A stretch of 64,000 nt of DNA from Hyphomonas sp. Mor2 (GCF_001854405.1 NZ_CP017718.1:2046001-2110000), one strand, 5' to 3'. Positions 1 through 8,638 are shown, counted from the stretch's first letter. Translations and numbers: made by a program. Notes: a model not told the origin generated them from the sequence alone.

Positions 1-666
<666 letters not shown>

Positions 667-773
667 CTAGCTCTTGCCCGGCCGTCCCCGGCGCGTGCAG
701 CTTGGTTTCTTGTATCAGCCCTTATACCCTCATGCCGTTTAGATTTAATTAAAGCAAGTCTGCATTCTCATTC

Positions 774-796
774 TTTGTGTACGATCCGTACACCAA
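774..796. promoter_or_regulatory. Perfect inverted repeat upstream of mreB
   Basis: GTGTACG (777-783), a 3-base spacer ATC, and CGTACAC (787-793) form a perfect 7-bp inverted repeat. Two further matching bases lie outside a single mismatch on each side. It sits about 125 bp upstream of the mreB start and downstream of the leuA terminator, so it probably serves mreB. The shape is that of a dimeric regulator operator; the regulator is not identifiable from this window. Confidence 0.45.
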
Positions 797-820
797 GCCA
801 CCACCCCAATAGACATTGCG

Positions 821-851
821 AAAAGAAAAACCTGCCCCAAAATGGGACAGG
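821..851 (-). terminator. Rho-independent terminator of leuA
   Basis: On the minus strand an 8-bp stem (arms 844-851 and 831-838, one G-U pair, loop of about 5 bases) is followed by TTTTTCTTTT. It lies 32 bp after the leuA stop codon and is correctly oriented for leuA. Confidence 0.85.
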
Positions 852-882
852 CTTTATGCAAACGCTTCGTTTGTTAAGGTTT

Positions 883-2415
883 TCAGGCCGCCATACGCTT
901 CAGGCGCCGCGCTTCCAGTTTGTTCAGCGCGTGAATGTAAGCTTTCGCGGCTGCGACCAGCGTATCCGGATCCGAAGACCGGCCGGTCGCCATGATGCCC
1001 TCACCCTTGAGGCGCACATGCACATCCGCCTGGGCATCTGTGCCGCCTGTCACGGCGCTGACCTGGAACAGGTCGAGCTTGCCTTCATGGGGAACAATCT
1101 TGCGGATCGCATTGAAGACCGCATCGACGGGACCATTGCCTTCCGACGACACTGCATGGCTCTCACCATCGACCAGAACCGTCAGATCCGCAGTCTGTGG
1201 ACCTTCAGAGCCGGCGACAACACGTAGTTTTTCAAAGGAAATTCGCTCGCCGACAGCGGACAGCTGGTCATCGACCAGCGCCATCAGGTCATCGTCGAAG
1301 ACGTGCTTCTTCTTGTCGGCGAGATCCTTGAACCGCTTGAATGCCTCATTCAGGCTGTCCTTGTCGAGCTCATAGCCGAGGCTTTCCAGCTTGTCCCGGA
1401 ACGCGTGGCGGCCCGAATGCTTGCCCATGACCAGGCTGGTCTTGGAGACGCCGACATCTTCCGGCTTCATGATCTCATAAGTTTCGGCATTCTTCAGCAT
1501 ACCATCCTGGTGGATGCCGCTTTCATGCGCGAATGCGTTCTTGCCGACGATCGCCTTATTATATTGCACCGGGAAGCCGGTGATCCGGCTGACCATGTGA
1601 CTGGCAGACGCGAGCTTGGTGGTATCGAGCCCGGTCGTAAAGGGCAGATCATCGCGGCGCGTGTTGAACGCCATGACCACCTCTTCCAGCGCGGCATTGC
1701 CCGCCCGCTCGCCAAGGCCATTGATCGTACATTCCACCTGCCGTGCCCCGTTCTGGACACCTGCAATCGAGTTGGCCACTGCCAGGCCAAGATCATTATG
1801 GCAATGCGTCGACCAGATCACCTTGTCACTGTCTGGAATATTCTCCCGAAGACGGCGGATCAGGTTGCCGTACTCTTCCGGGTGGGAATAGCCCACCGTG
1901 TCGGGAATATTGATCGTCGTGGCGCCGCTGGTGATCGCCGCATCAATGCACTTGCAGAGAAAGTCAAACTCCGTGCGCGTCGCATCCTCCGGGCTCCATT
2001 CCACATCCGGGACCAAGTTGCGGGCCTGAGCGACAGACCGCCCGACCGCCTCGAGCACGGCATTGGCGCCCATTTTCAGCTTGTGCTTCATATGCACCGG
2101 GCTGGTGGAGATGAACGTGTGGATGCGCGGCTTGGCAGCATGGCGCACCGCTTCCGCGCAGCGTTCAATATCGCCAGGCGTCGAGCGCGCGAGGCCGCAA
2201 ATCGTGGCAGACTTGGCCCGCTTGGCAATCTCGCGAACAGCTTCGAAATCGCCAATCGAGGCGGCCGGGAAGCCCGCTTCGATCACATGGACGCCCATGG
2301 TCTCGAGCAGTTCGGCCAGTGCCAGTTTTTCATTGTGCGTCATTGAGGCGCCAGGCGACTGCTCGCCATCGCGCATCGTGGTGTCAAAAATTACAATATC
2401 GGTTGTGTCGGTCAT
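883..2415 (-). CDS. leuA: 2-isopropylmalate synthase
   Basis: Catalyses the first committed step of leucine synthesis, condensing acetyl-CoA with 2-ketoisovalerate in the cytoplasm. At 510 residues it is the usual long bacterial form. The N-terminal HMGL-like TIM barrel begins FDTTMRDGEQSPG and carries the metal-binding STHCHNDLG motif. The GIHQDG segment follows, and a C-terminal LeuA dimer/regulatory domain (feedback inhibition by leucine) occupies roughly residues 370-500. The gene is single in its transcription unit, with a terminator 32 bp downstream. The 5' region contains a 23-codon reading frame with four consecutive leucine codons and competing stems, so attenuation by leucine supply is likely. 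Confidence 0.96.
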   Translation of the reverse strand: MTDTTDIVIFDTTMRDGEQSPGASMTHNEKLALAELLETMGVHVIEAGFPAASIGDFEAVREIAKRAKSATICGLARSTPGDIERCAEAVRHAAKPRIHTFISTSPVHMKHKLKMGANAVLEAVGRSVAQARNLVPDVEWSPEDATRTEFDFLCKCIDAAITSGATTINIPDTVGYSHPEEYGNLIRRLRENIPDSDKVIWSTHCHNDLGLAVANSIAGVQNGARQVECTINGLGERAGNAALEEVVMAFNTRRDDLPFTTGLDTTKLASASHMVSRITGFPVQYNKAIVGKNAFAHESGIHQDGMLKNAETYEIMKPEDVGVSKTSLVMGKHSGRHAFRDKLESLGYELDKDSLNEAFKRFKDLADKKKHVFDDDLMALVDDQLSAVGERISFEKLRVVAGSEGPQTADLTVLVDGESHAVSSEGNGPVDAVFNAIRKIVPHEGKLDLFQVSAVTGGTDAQADVHVRLKGEGIMATGRSSDPDTLVAAAKAYIHALNKLEARRLKRMAA

Positions 2416-2420
2416 CGGTT

Positions 2421-2506
2421 CGGCCAGTTGAAGTCGTGGAACTTTTTAAGTGCGATCCCCTGGCCGTGGACAGGTGCGTTAGTGCACCGCCGCTACCGGC
2501 CAGGGG
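2421..2506 (-). promoter_or_regulatory. Candidate leuA attenuator (competing stems)
   Basis: On the minus strand, arm 1 (2506-2497, CCCCTGGCCG) pairs perfectly with arm 2 (2466-2457, CGGCCAGGGG). A nested 5-bp stem (2488-2484 with 2477-2473) lies inside. Arm 2 can instead pair with CTGGCCG at 2427-2421, immediately before the leuA ATG at 2415. There is no U-run, so the switch may act on leuA translation rather than as an intrinsic terminator. Arm 1 overlaps the codons just after the leucine run of the leader peptide, which is the expected geometry for ribosome-stalling control. Confidence 0.6.
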
Positions 2507-2550
2507 CCAGTAAGGAGAAGTAGGCTCGAAAGGGGCAAATTCTTGCGCAT
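2479..2550 (-). CDS. leuA leader peptide
   Basis: A 23-residue reading frame starts at ATG 2550 and ends in TAA at 2481-2479. It contains SSLLLL encoded by CTA CTT CTC CTT, and a further leucine four residues before that. The peptide has no other plausible role than sensing charged tRNA-Leu. There is no Shine-Dalgarno sequence before the ATG. Leucine attenuators in alphaproteobacteria are established knowledge; this particular example is inferred from the sequence. Confidence 0.7.
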   Translation of the reverse strand: MRKNLPLSSLLLLTGPWPVAAVH

Positions 2551-2557
2551 GAGCACT

Positions 2558-2586
2558 GCAATGATCGCAACAGCCGACAGTGTCAA
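2558..2586 (-). promoter_or_regulatory. Possible leuA promoter giving a leaderless transcript
   Basis: On the minus strand a perfect -35 box TTGACA lies at 2586-2581, just past the stop of the upstream gene. The -10 position at 17-bp spacing (2563-2558) is poor (CATTGC). Transcription from here would begin within a base or two of the leader-peptide ATG at 2550, which would explain the missing ribosome-binding site. Confidence 0.35.
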
Positions 2587-2590
2587 CAGC

Positions 2591-3307
2591 CTAATCTGCG
2601 CTGAGCGCAATATTTTCCCCTTTGCGACGTCTGTGCCGCACATAGAAGAAGCCGCCAAGGAAAACCGCGAGCGCCGCGGCCGCCGCCGCCAAAGCGCCCC
2701 AGATATTTCCGGCAAGGGCGGCCTGGATCGCCTGCAGCCCGAACGCAACCAGCGCGATCTTGGGAATTACCCCCAACGCCATCCCCCCGAAATAGTGCCA
2801 GAACTTCGCTCCGATAGCGCCGAACACCATGTTCACGACCAGGAACGGTCCGGTTGGCGCGTTGCGCACGATGGCGCTCGCTGCGAAAGCGTTGCGGGCC
2901 ACGAACTCGGCAAATCGCTTGATCCTGCCTTCGCCCAGCCGGTTCAGGGTGCCCTCCCTGAAGACGCGCCCCAGCCAGAAGGTGATCGCGCCTGAGCAAA
3001 GTGTTGCCACCCAAGCCCAACCGGCGCCTCCCAGCGGGCCAAACGCGTAGACCGCAATTCCGATCAACAAGAACTGTGGCACGCCGATAAAGGCGCACAG
3101 ACAAAACGTCAGGATGATCGCAGGACCGCCCCAGGGGCCGTCGGCAAACTCGGCAATCGCACGCTGCAGCGCATCCAGGTTCAGAAACTCGGTGTATCGC
3201 CCGAACAGAAATAGCGACAGGAGCAGCGCCAGAAACCCAATACCCACCCAAAGGCCGACCTTCGAGCCCTGGCGTTTTTCTGGCGTTTCTGGTGCGTTGC
3301 TTTGCAT
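2591..3307 (-). CDS. TVP38/TMEM64 family (VTT domain) membrane protein
   Basis: An integral inner-membrane protein of 238 residues of the DedA/VTT superfamily, which includes lipid scramblase- or transporter-like proteins; the substrate is unknown. Hydrophobic segments follow a short charged N-terminus, with the family stretches GGPAIILTFCLCAFIGVPQF and FREGTLNRLGEGRIKRFAEF. The motif RNAPTGPFLVVNMVFGA corresponds to the re-entrant loop region. I start at ATG 3307 (AGGGAC seven bases upstream) rather than the longer frame from 3409, which would overlap the next gene. The tail is basic (RHRRRKGE), consistent with a cytoplasmic C-terminus. It lies downstream of the DUF3052 gene with a 65-bp gap. 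Confidence 0.8.
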   Translation of the reverse strand: MQSNAPETPEKRQGSKVGLWVGIGFLALLLSLFLFGRYTEFLNLDALQRAIAEFADGPWGGPAIILTFCLCAFIGVPQFLLIGIAVYAFGPLGGAGWAWVATLCSGAITFWLGRVFREGTLNRLGEGRIKRFAEFVARNAFAASAIVRNAPTGPFLVVNMVFGAIGAKFWHYFGGMALGVIPKIALVAFGLQAIQAALAGNIWGALAAAAAALAVFLGGFFYVRHRRRKGENIALSAD

Positions 3308-3372
3308 TGCTCGTCCCTGCTCCGACTGCCCGCTCAGGTCAAGCAAGTGAATCAGGGATCGCGGCCCCGGTC

Positions 3373-3777
3373 TCAGCTTTTGCGCTTGAGAAATTTCAGC
3401 CCGGACCAATCACCATCAACGGCGCAGACTTTTACATCCACCCAACCAAGCGGCAGAATGTGGTCGCGGAAATCCTGCTCGGTCAGGTCTTCATACAAGG
3501 CAGAGCTTTTCTTCGGCCACGAGACCCAGATCATGCCGCCCTTCTGTACCGATCTCAGCGCCCGCGAGAAAAGTGGCGGGACATGGCGTTTGCGGCGACA
3601 GAATACGTGCACACAGTCCGAGGGCGCGGCGCGCTTGATGAATCGCACGCCCTCCGCGCCCTGGATCAGTTGCGGATAATGTTCCGGTGGCCGGATCGGC
3701 AGACAGGTCATGCCGGGCTTCAGACCAAGCTTCTGATAGAGCGGTTTACCGGAATATCCGTGTGTCGGTTCGGGCAT
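3373..3777 (-). CDS. DUF3052 family protein
   Basis: A 134-residue cytoplasmic protein of unknown biochemical function. The family signature is clear: YQKLGLKPGM near the start, GGMIWVSWPKKSS in the middle, and a C-terminal GWVDVKVCAVDGDWSGLKF. The start is taken at ATG 3777, which forms a TGATG junction with the stop of the SRPBCC gene and implies translational coupling; an in-frame GTG lies one codon earlier. This is the third gene of an arsR-SRPBCC-DUF3052 operon, an arrangement I recall as common. The role is therefore probably tied to whatever the ArsR regulator senses. Confidence 0.8.
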   Translation of the reverse strand: MPEPTHGYSGKPLYQKLGLKPGMTCLPIRPPEHYPQLIQGAEGVRFIKRAAPSDCVHVFCRRKRHVPPLFSRALRSVQKGGMIWVSWPKKSSALYEDLTEQDFRDHILPLGWVDVKVCAVDGDWSGLKFLKRKS

Positions 3778-4310
3778 CACGCCTCGCTTAGCATCGCCTT
3801 GTAGTGTTGCTCAAGCTGCAGGAAATGATCCCAGAAGTCACGTCCCGGTCGGTCGCTCAAAATATCGTCCAGGATATCCAGATGCGTGTGCCACCCGGCA
3901 GAGGCGCCGGATTTGTAATCCGCGGTCATCAGTTTCTCATGACGTAGGTGCAGGCGAACCCCGCTCGCCGTCTCGGTCAATTTAATGACCACCTCGGTCG
4001 GCAATTCTCCGTCACCCGATGGCCAGGAGAAGGCCAGATGGTGCGGTGGATCATAGGCACGGACTTCTCCGACCATATGATGATCGCCGCCGCCTTTATG
4101 CGTATCGGGGGTTGGCCGCGCGGACAGGCGCGAATGATCAAAGTCGAACACGATCGGTCCGCCCACCTCGGACGACACATCACCGGCGCAGAGCCACTTC
4201 TGTCGAAGCTCTGACCGGGTGAGAAAATCCCAGACCCGATCGATCGGCCCCGGCAGATCCCGGAACACCTCCAGAACCGTCGGGTTTGGATAGGTTACGC
4301 CATCACTCAT
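3777..4310 (-). CDS. SRPBCC (AHSA1/START-like) domain protein
   Basis: A 177-residue helix-grip protein with the AHSA1-like pattern: LPGPIDRVWDFLT at the N-terminus, the EVRAYDPPHHLAFSWP strand pair, and a long C-terminal helix (GRDFWDHFLQLEQHYKAML). Members bind hydrophobic ligands or act on small molecules; the ligand here is unknown. The start is taken as ATG 4310 (an in-frame GTG is at 4313), overlapping the arsR stop by 8 bp. The neighbours on both sides overlap as well, so the three proteins are probably made together. The frequent arsR-SRPBCC pairing suggests a ligand response but does not define it. Confidence 0.82.
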   Translation of the reverse strand: MSDGVTYPNPTVLEVFRDLPGPIDRVWDFLTRSELRQKWLCAGDVSSEVGGPIVFDFDHSRLSARPTPDTHKGGGDHHMVGEVRAYDPPHHLAFSWPSGDGELPTEVVIKLTETASGVRLHLRHEKLMTADYKSGASAGWHTHLDILDDILSDRPGRDFWDHFLQLEQHYKAMLSEA

Positions 4311-4641
4311 CACTCTTATCCTCTTCTTTTAAAGCTGTTTCCAATGCATCCAGAGCGTCGCTCCAGAAGGCGGCGTGGCGATCCAGCCAGGCCTGTGCTT
4401 CATCCAGCTGACCGCGCTGCAAATGACAGATCCGCTCCCGCCCGCGCTTTTCGCGTCGGATCAGGGCGGCGTCCTCCAGGATACCGATATGTTTGGACGT
4501 CGCCGCAAAGCTGATCGCCAACGGCTCCGCCAGCGCACCGATCGTCTTCGGACCGGTGCGCAGGCTCTCAAGCATGGCCCGCCGCGTCGGATCGGCGAGC
4601 GCTTTGAACGTTTGGTTCAAGGTATCTGTATATTCAACCAT
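4303..4641 (-). CDS. ArsR/SmtB family transcriptional regulator
   Basis: A 112-residue winged-helix repressor. The signature TFKALADPTRRAMLESL is followed by a recognition helix region FAATSKHIGILEDAALI and the wing RREKRGRERICHL. No cysteine-rich metal site is visible, so it is more likely one of the non-metal ArsR proteins commonly paired with SRPBCC genes. ATG 4641 is embedded in an inverted repeat and a second inverted repeat lies just upstream, which suggests autoregulation. It is the first gene of a three-gene operon running to the DUF3052 gene. Confidence 0.9.
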   Translation of the reverse strand: MVEYTDTLNQTFKALADPTRRAMLESLRTGPKTIGALAEPLAISFAATSKHIGILEDAALIRREKRGRERICHLQRGQLDEAQAWLDRHAAFWSDALDALETALKEEDKSDE

Positions 4642-4691
4642 ACGGATGAATATACATGGATTGATATTTTATTCAACCAAAAAGTTGAATA
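4629..4691 (-). promoter_or_regulatory. Twin palindromes at the arsR promoter
   Basis: Two perfect 8-bp inverted repeats flank the arsR start. TATATTCA (4629-4636) pairs with TGAATATA (4647-4654) across the start codon, and TATTCAAC (4670-4677) pairs with GTTGAATA (4684-4691) up to the stop codon of the SDR gene. Both contain the ATTCA/TGAAT core seen in many ArsR-family operators. The 50-bp AT-rich gap must also hold the promoter. Confidence 0.6.
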
Positions 4692-5663
4692 TTAGGCGTT
4701 GGCCAGCATTTCCTCGCTCATCGCCCAGAGGCGATCGGCCTTTTCGTCATCGCAGACCCATTCACGGGCATGCTGCCAAGGCTGACTGTCCGGACCGGCC
4801 AATTGAGCGATATCGCAATCTTCGCAATATTCACCTCCGCGGCCTTCCAGATCCGGAGACGTCGCCGCCCACGTCGCTGTCGAGGCCCCCTGTTCCGGGG
4901 TCTTGAACATGGCCTTGATGACATCCGGGATCGTCCCATCTGGATTCATCCACCCCATGGCGGCCATTTCCTCAACCGAGAGATGGCGCTGCAAGGGCGT
5001 GAAGATCCCGCCCGGATGAACGCCGAACGCCGTCACGCCGAACTGATCCCAGCGGCGATCCGCTCCGAGTGCGAACAAGGCATTGGCCGACTTGGCCTGC
5101 GCGTAGGCGTTCCATTTCTCATATTCAGTCTGCTCATAATGCGGATCTTCCCAATTCACATCGCCGCGAATGTGCGCCGTCGACGACAAGGCGACGACCC
5201 GCGATGTGCCTGCCTTTTGCAGAGCCGGCAGCAGCGTCTGGGCGAGCGCCATATGCCCAAGATGATTGATCCCGAACTGGCTCTCCCAACCCGGCCCCAC
5301 CCGCGCGAGCGGACAGGCCATGATGCCGGCATTATTGATCAGGATGTCGAGCGAGCGACCGGTTGCGACATAATCCTCGGCGAACTTTTTGACGCTCGTC
5401 AGATCGCCCAGGTCCATGCTGGCAATCTCGATGTCGCCATCGACCGCGCCGAGCGCCTCCTGCGCCGCGTCAGGCCGCCGCGCCGGTACCGTCACTTTCG
5501 CGCCTGCGCCTGCCAGAGCGCGCACTTCCTCGATGCCGATCCCGCTATAGCCGCCAGTGACAATCACATTCTTGCCGCTGAGATCCATGCCTTTGACGAC
5601 ATCTGCGGCAGGCGTTTTCGCGCCAAAGCCCGAGCCGATGGGTTTTTGATTTTCTGCTGCCAT
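4692..5663 (-). CDS. Short-chain dehydrogenase/reductase
   Basis: A 323-residue NAD(P)-dependent oxidoreductase of the retinol-dehydrogenase/WW-oxidoreductase-like SDR branch. The Rossmann motif TGGYSGIG lies near residue 35, NNAGIM follows, SSTAH carries the catalytic serine, and YAQAK is the YxxxK pair. The start is ATG 5663, chosen because GGAGGA sits ideally upstream; an ATG six codons earlier lacks a ribosome-binding site. The substrate is unknown. It lies upstream of arsR on the same strand with a 50-bp gap containing its own operator, so it is probably a separate unit. It is divergent from the Sel1-repeat gene. Confidence 0.88.
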   Translation of the reverse strand: MAAENQKPIGSGFGAKTPAADVVKGMDLSGKNVIVTGGYSGIGIEEVRALAGAGAKVTVPARRPDAAQEALGAVDGDIEIASMDLGDLTSVKKFAEDYVATGRSLDILINNAGIMACPLARVGPGWESQFGINHLGHMALAQTLLPALQKAGTSRVVALSSTAHIRGDVNWEDPHYEQTEYEKWNAYAQAKSANALFALGADRRWDQFGVTAFGVHPGGIFTPLQRHLSVEEMAAMGWMNPDGTIPDVIKAMFKTPEQGASTATWAATSPDLEGRGGEYCEDCDIAQLAGPDSQPWQHAREWVCDDEKADRLWAMSEEMLANA

Positions 5664-5779
5664 GACATCCTCCGATTTCAATTACGGTGGCAGCCGAAAC
5701 ACTGTCTGGCAAGACTCGACAGAAAAGCGCCGCATTCCTAGTTACAAGGTTACACCATTGATGTCGCTTGGAGCCCTAT

Positions 5780-6448
5780 ATGTTCGTTCGTTTCCTTGTC
5801 ATTCTTTGTTTCGGGTTGGCTTTCGCATCGACGGCTTCGGCCCAGTTTGGCAAGCCGCAACCGACGCCCAAGAATGGCGATGAGTATTTCGCAGAGCGCG
5901 CCATGCGCGATGCTGCCCGCCTTACCCATGGCGTCGAAGGCCGTGAGGTCGTCAAGGACAATGACGGGGTTAATCTGGCGCGCGCGGAACAACGCATGGA
6001 ACAGGCCCTGGAAATTTATGATCGCCTCTGCTCGGATCGTACCCTCCCGCAAGACCAATGGGCGCGGAACTGCTTTGCCCTCGGCGATATGTACCGCCGT
6101 GGCTCGGGCACGGAACAGAACTATGCCAAAGCCAAGGCAAGCTATGATGCGGCCTGCCTGGAGGGTCGCCACACAGCGGCCTGCATGCAGCAAGCCTATA
6201 TCTCGCAAAAAGGCAGCGCAGGCTCGATCGATCTCGACCATGCTCGGGTGCTGTATGATCATGCCTGCGACCTGCGCGATCCAGGCGGCTGCGCCGGTCT
6301 CGGCAACATGATGTATATGGGCCTTGGCGGCGTCCGCGATCGCTCGACGGCTGTGCGATTGCTGCAGGACTCCTGCGCCGATGGGTATGAGTGGGCCTGC
6401 ACGCGACTGACCGAATATGGCCTGCCAACCCGGATTGACCGCTATTAG
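5780..6448 (+). CDS. Exported Sel1-repeat (TPR-like) protein
   Basis: A 222-residue protein with a cleavable signal peptide (FVRFLVILCFGLAFASTASA, cut before QFGKP). It then has Sel1-like helical repeats, seen as ARNCFALGDMYRRGSGTEQN, YAKAKASYDAACLEGRHTA and GCAGLGNMMYMGLGGVRDRS. The paired cysteines in each repeat suggest periplasmic disulfides, as in HcpA-type Sel1 proteins. The start is ATG 5780 with GGAG at 5770-5773. Sel1 proteins are usually scaffolds; the partner is unknown. It is followed 75 bp later by an alkylsulfatase gene on the same strand. Confidence 0.75.
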   Translation: MFVRFLVILCFGLAFASTASAQFGKPQPTPKNGDEYFAERAMRDAARLTHGVEGREVVKDNDGVNLARAEQRMEQALEIYDRLCSDRTLPQDQWARNCFALGDMYRRGSGTEQNYAKAKASYDAACLEGRHTAACMQQAYISQKGSAGSIDLDHARVLYDHACDLRDPGGCAGLGNMMYMGLGGVRDRSTAVRLLQDSCADGYEWACTRLTEYGLPTRIDRY

Positions 6449-6522
6449 GGCCTTCCCCCACGCCATCTTGTTGTGAGGTGAAAATTGAGTCACTCCTAGT
6501 GCCAATAGGACGGGAGGACAGA

Positions 6523-8514
6523 ATGCGGATACTTATTGCCGGATTGGGATTGGCGGCACTCACAGCCTGCGCCCCCTCGGAGACACCGCCCGCAGAACCA
6601 TCGGAAGCTGCAATCGAAGCGGGCTTGCCAGCGCCGGGAACGGCGACCGCGTTCACCAAGCAAGCGAATGCCGACCTCGCCACGCGCCTGGACCTGTCGC
6701 AAGGCTCAGACGGCGAGGATGCCCGCCGCGATCGGCTTGCCTATATCGAGGACGAGGCCATCCTCAACGCCAATGGCGATCTGGTCTGGTCGATCCCGCA
6801 GTTCGAATTTCTCGACGCCGACGCGCCCGAGACGGTGAACCCATCCCTGTGGCGCCAGTCTCAACTCGCCGCTCATCACGGTCTGTTCAAGGTGGCGGAC
6901 GGAATCTATCAGGTCCGCGGCTATGACTTGTCAGTCATGAGCATCATCGAGGGCGAAACCGGCTGGATTATTGTCGATCCGCTGACGGCCACCGAAACCG
7001 CGGCGGCGTCGCTCAAGCTGGTGAATGACACACTTGGCGAGCGACCTGTCACGGGCGTGCTTTATACCCATTCGCATGCCGATCATTTTGGTGGCGCGCG
7101 AGGGGTGATCAGCGATGAAGATGTCGCGGCTGGCGTGCCGGTTCTGGCGCCGATCGGCTTCTCGGAACATGCCGTCTCGGAAAACCTTATCGCTGGCAAT
7201 CAGATGAGCCGGCGGGCGACGCTGATGTTCGGCAACACCTTACCGCGCTCGACCACGGCGCATGTCGGGTCCGGCCTCGGCCCTGGCCTGCCGAACGGAA
7301 CGGTCAGTTTGCTCCTGCCAACTGAGGAGATTGACGGCCGCGGCGCCATCCGTGTCATTGATGGGGTAACCTTCGAATTCATCGATGCGGCCGGGACCGA
7401 AGCCCCTGCCGAATTCATGTTCTACCTGCCCGAGAAGCGTGCATTGTGCACAGCGGAAGTCGCCACAGCGACCTTTCACAACGTCCTGACTCCGCGCGGT
7501 GCCAAGGTGCGCGATGCACTCGAATGGAGCCGGGTCATCGATTATGTCCTGGCCGAATATGGCGCGCAGAGCGATGTGGTCTTCGCTTCGCATCACTGGC
7601 CGACCTGGGGCCAGGAAAACGTCACCAACTTTCTCGCCAGCCAACGCGACATCTATCGTTATGTGCATGACCAGACCCTGCGCAACGCCAATGCGGGCGC
7701 GACCATGGTCGAGGCCGCCGAAGCGGTGGAGGAACCGGGCTTTCAGAGCGACGATTTTGCCACGCGCGGCTATTACGGCACGCTCAACCACAATGCCAAA
7801 GCGGTCTATCAGCACTATTTCGGCTGGTGGGGCGGGGTCCCGGCCGAGTATAATCGCCTGCCGCATGAGGTCACCGCAGAGCGCTATGTCGAAGCCATGG
7901 GCGGGGCTGAGAAGGTACTCGAGCTTGGTCAGGCCGCGTTCGAAACCGGCGACTATCGCTGGGCAGCGGAAGTGTTCAATCATCTCGTCTTCGCTGATCC
8001 GGACAATCAGGAAGGCCGCGACTGGCTCTCGGCCACCTATGAGCAGCTCGGCTTTCAGGCCGAAAGCGGCGCCTGGCGTAGTTATTACCTCACCGGCGCG
8101 GCTGAATTGCGCCGCGGCACGCCGGATCTTGGCAATCCAAATCTCGGTAATCCCGACTTCCTGAAAGCAGTACCTTCGCTCGACCTGTTTGACGCGCTGG
8201 CCGTGCGTTACATGCCCGAGGAAATGGACCGCGATCCGTTTTCCATCGTCTTCACCTTCCCCGATCGGGACGAGACCATCAGCCTGCTGGTCGAAAAGGC
8301 CGTCATCGTTCCTCGCATGGGCGGAACTGAAAACGCAATCGCCACGGTCACCATCAATAGAAGCGATCTCGATCGCCTGATCCTGGGCGACGCTGGCGCG
8401 CTGGGACTGATTGCCAGCGGCAAAATGCGGATCAGCGGCAATCGCGGCGCGGTATCGGCCATGTTCGACGCCCTGGATCAGCCGGACTTCTGGTTCAACA
8501 CAGTCTTGCCCTAG
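6523..8514 (+). CDS. SdsA-like alkyl sulfatase (MBL fold), lipoprotein
   Basis: A 663-residue metallo-beta-lactamase-fold hydrolase resembling SdsA1/YjcS, which cleave primary alkyl sulfates such as SDS to alcohol and sulfate. The zinc motif THSHADH is at residues 182-188. Downstream signatures include EAPAEFMFYLPE, the HHWPTWG block, NHNAKAVYQHYFGWW, and a C-terminal SCP2-like domain (about residues 540-663). The start is ATG 6523 with GGGAGG upstream; the first 16 residues end in a lipobox LTAC, so it is probably membrane-anchored in the periplasm. Known SdsA1 is secreted rather than lipidated, so the anchor is a notable variation. The natural substrate is not determined. Confidence 0.88.
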   Translation: MRILIAGLGLAALTACAPSETPPAEPSEAAIEAGLPAPGTATAFTKQANADLATRLDLSQGSDGEDARRDRLAYIEDEAILNANGDLVWSIPQFEFLDADAPETVNPSLWRQSQLAAHHGLFKVADGIYQVRGYDLSVMSIIEGETGWIIVDPLTATETAAASLKLVNDTLGERPVTGVLYTHSHADHFGGARGVISDEDVAAGVPVLAPIGFSEHAVSENLIAGNQMSRRATLMFGNTLPRSTTAHVGSGLGPGLPNGTVSLLLPTEEIDGRGAIRVIDGVTFEFIDAAGTEAPAEFMFYLPEKRALCTAEVATATFHNVLTPRGAKVRDALEWSRVIDYVLAEYGAQSDVVFASHHWPTWGQENVTNFLASQRDIYRYVHDQTLRNANAGATMVEAAEAVEEPGFQSDDFATRGYYGTLNHNAKAVYQHYFGWWGGVPAEYNRLPHEVTAERYVEAMGGAEKVLELGQAAFETGDYRWAAEVFNHLVFADPDNQEGRDWLSATYEQLGFQAESGAWRSYYLTGAAELRRGTPDLGNPNLGNPDFLKAVPSLDLFDALAVRYMPEEMDRDPFSIVFTFPDRDETISLLVEKAVIVPRMGGTENAIATVTINRSDLDRLILGDAGALGLIASGKMRISGNRGAVSAMFDALDQPDFWFNTVLP

Positions 8515-8638
8515 CGCTCGTCCTTGCAGCTTTTCGGCCACAGCTCGTTGCAAAAGCGTAACGAGGCGCGCTGACGGCTATTCTCCAATGGCGCGAGTTT
8601 TGCTTTCCTGTATCGGGGTAATCCCCAGGGGACGCATT

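Noticed and set aside
1303..2346. 347-codon frame antisense to leuA
   Set aside because: leuA is certain and the antisense frame lacks a start signal or any recognisable domain.
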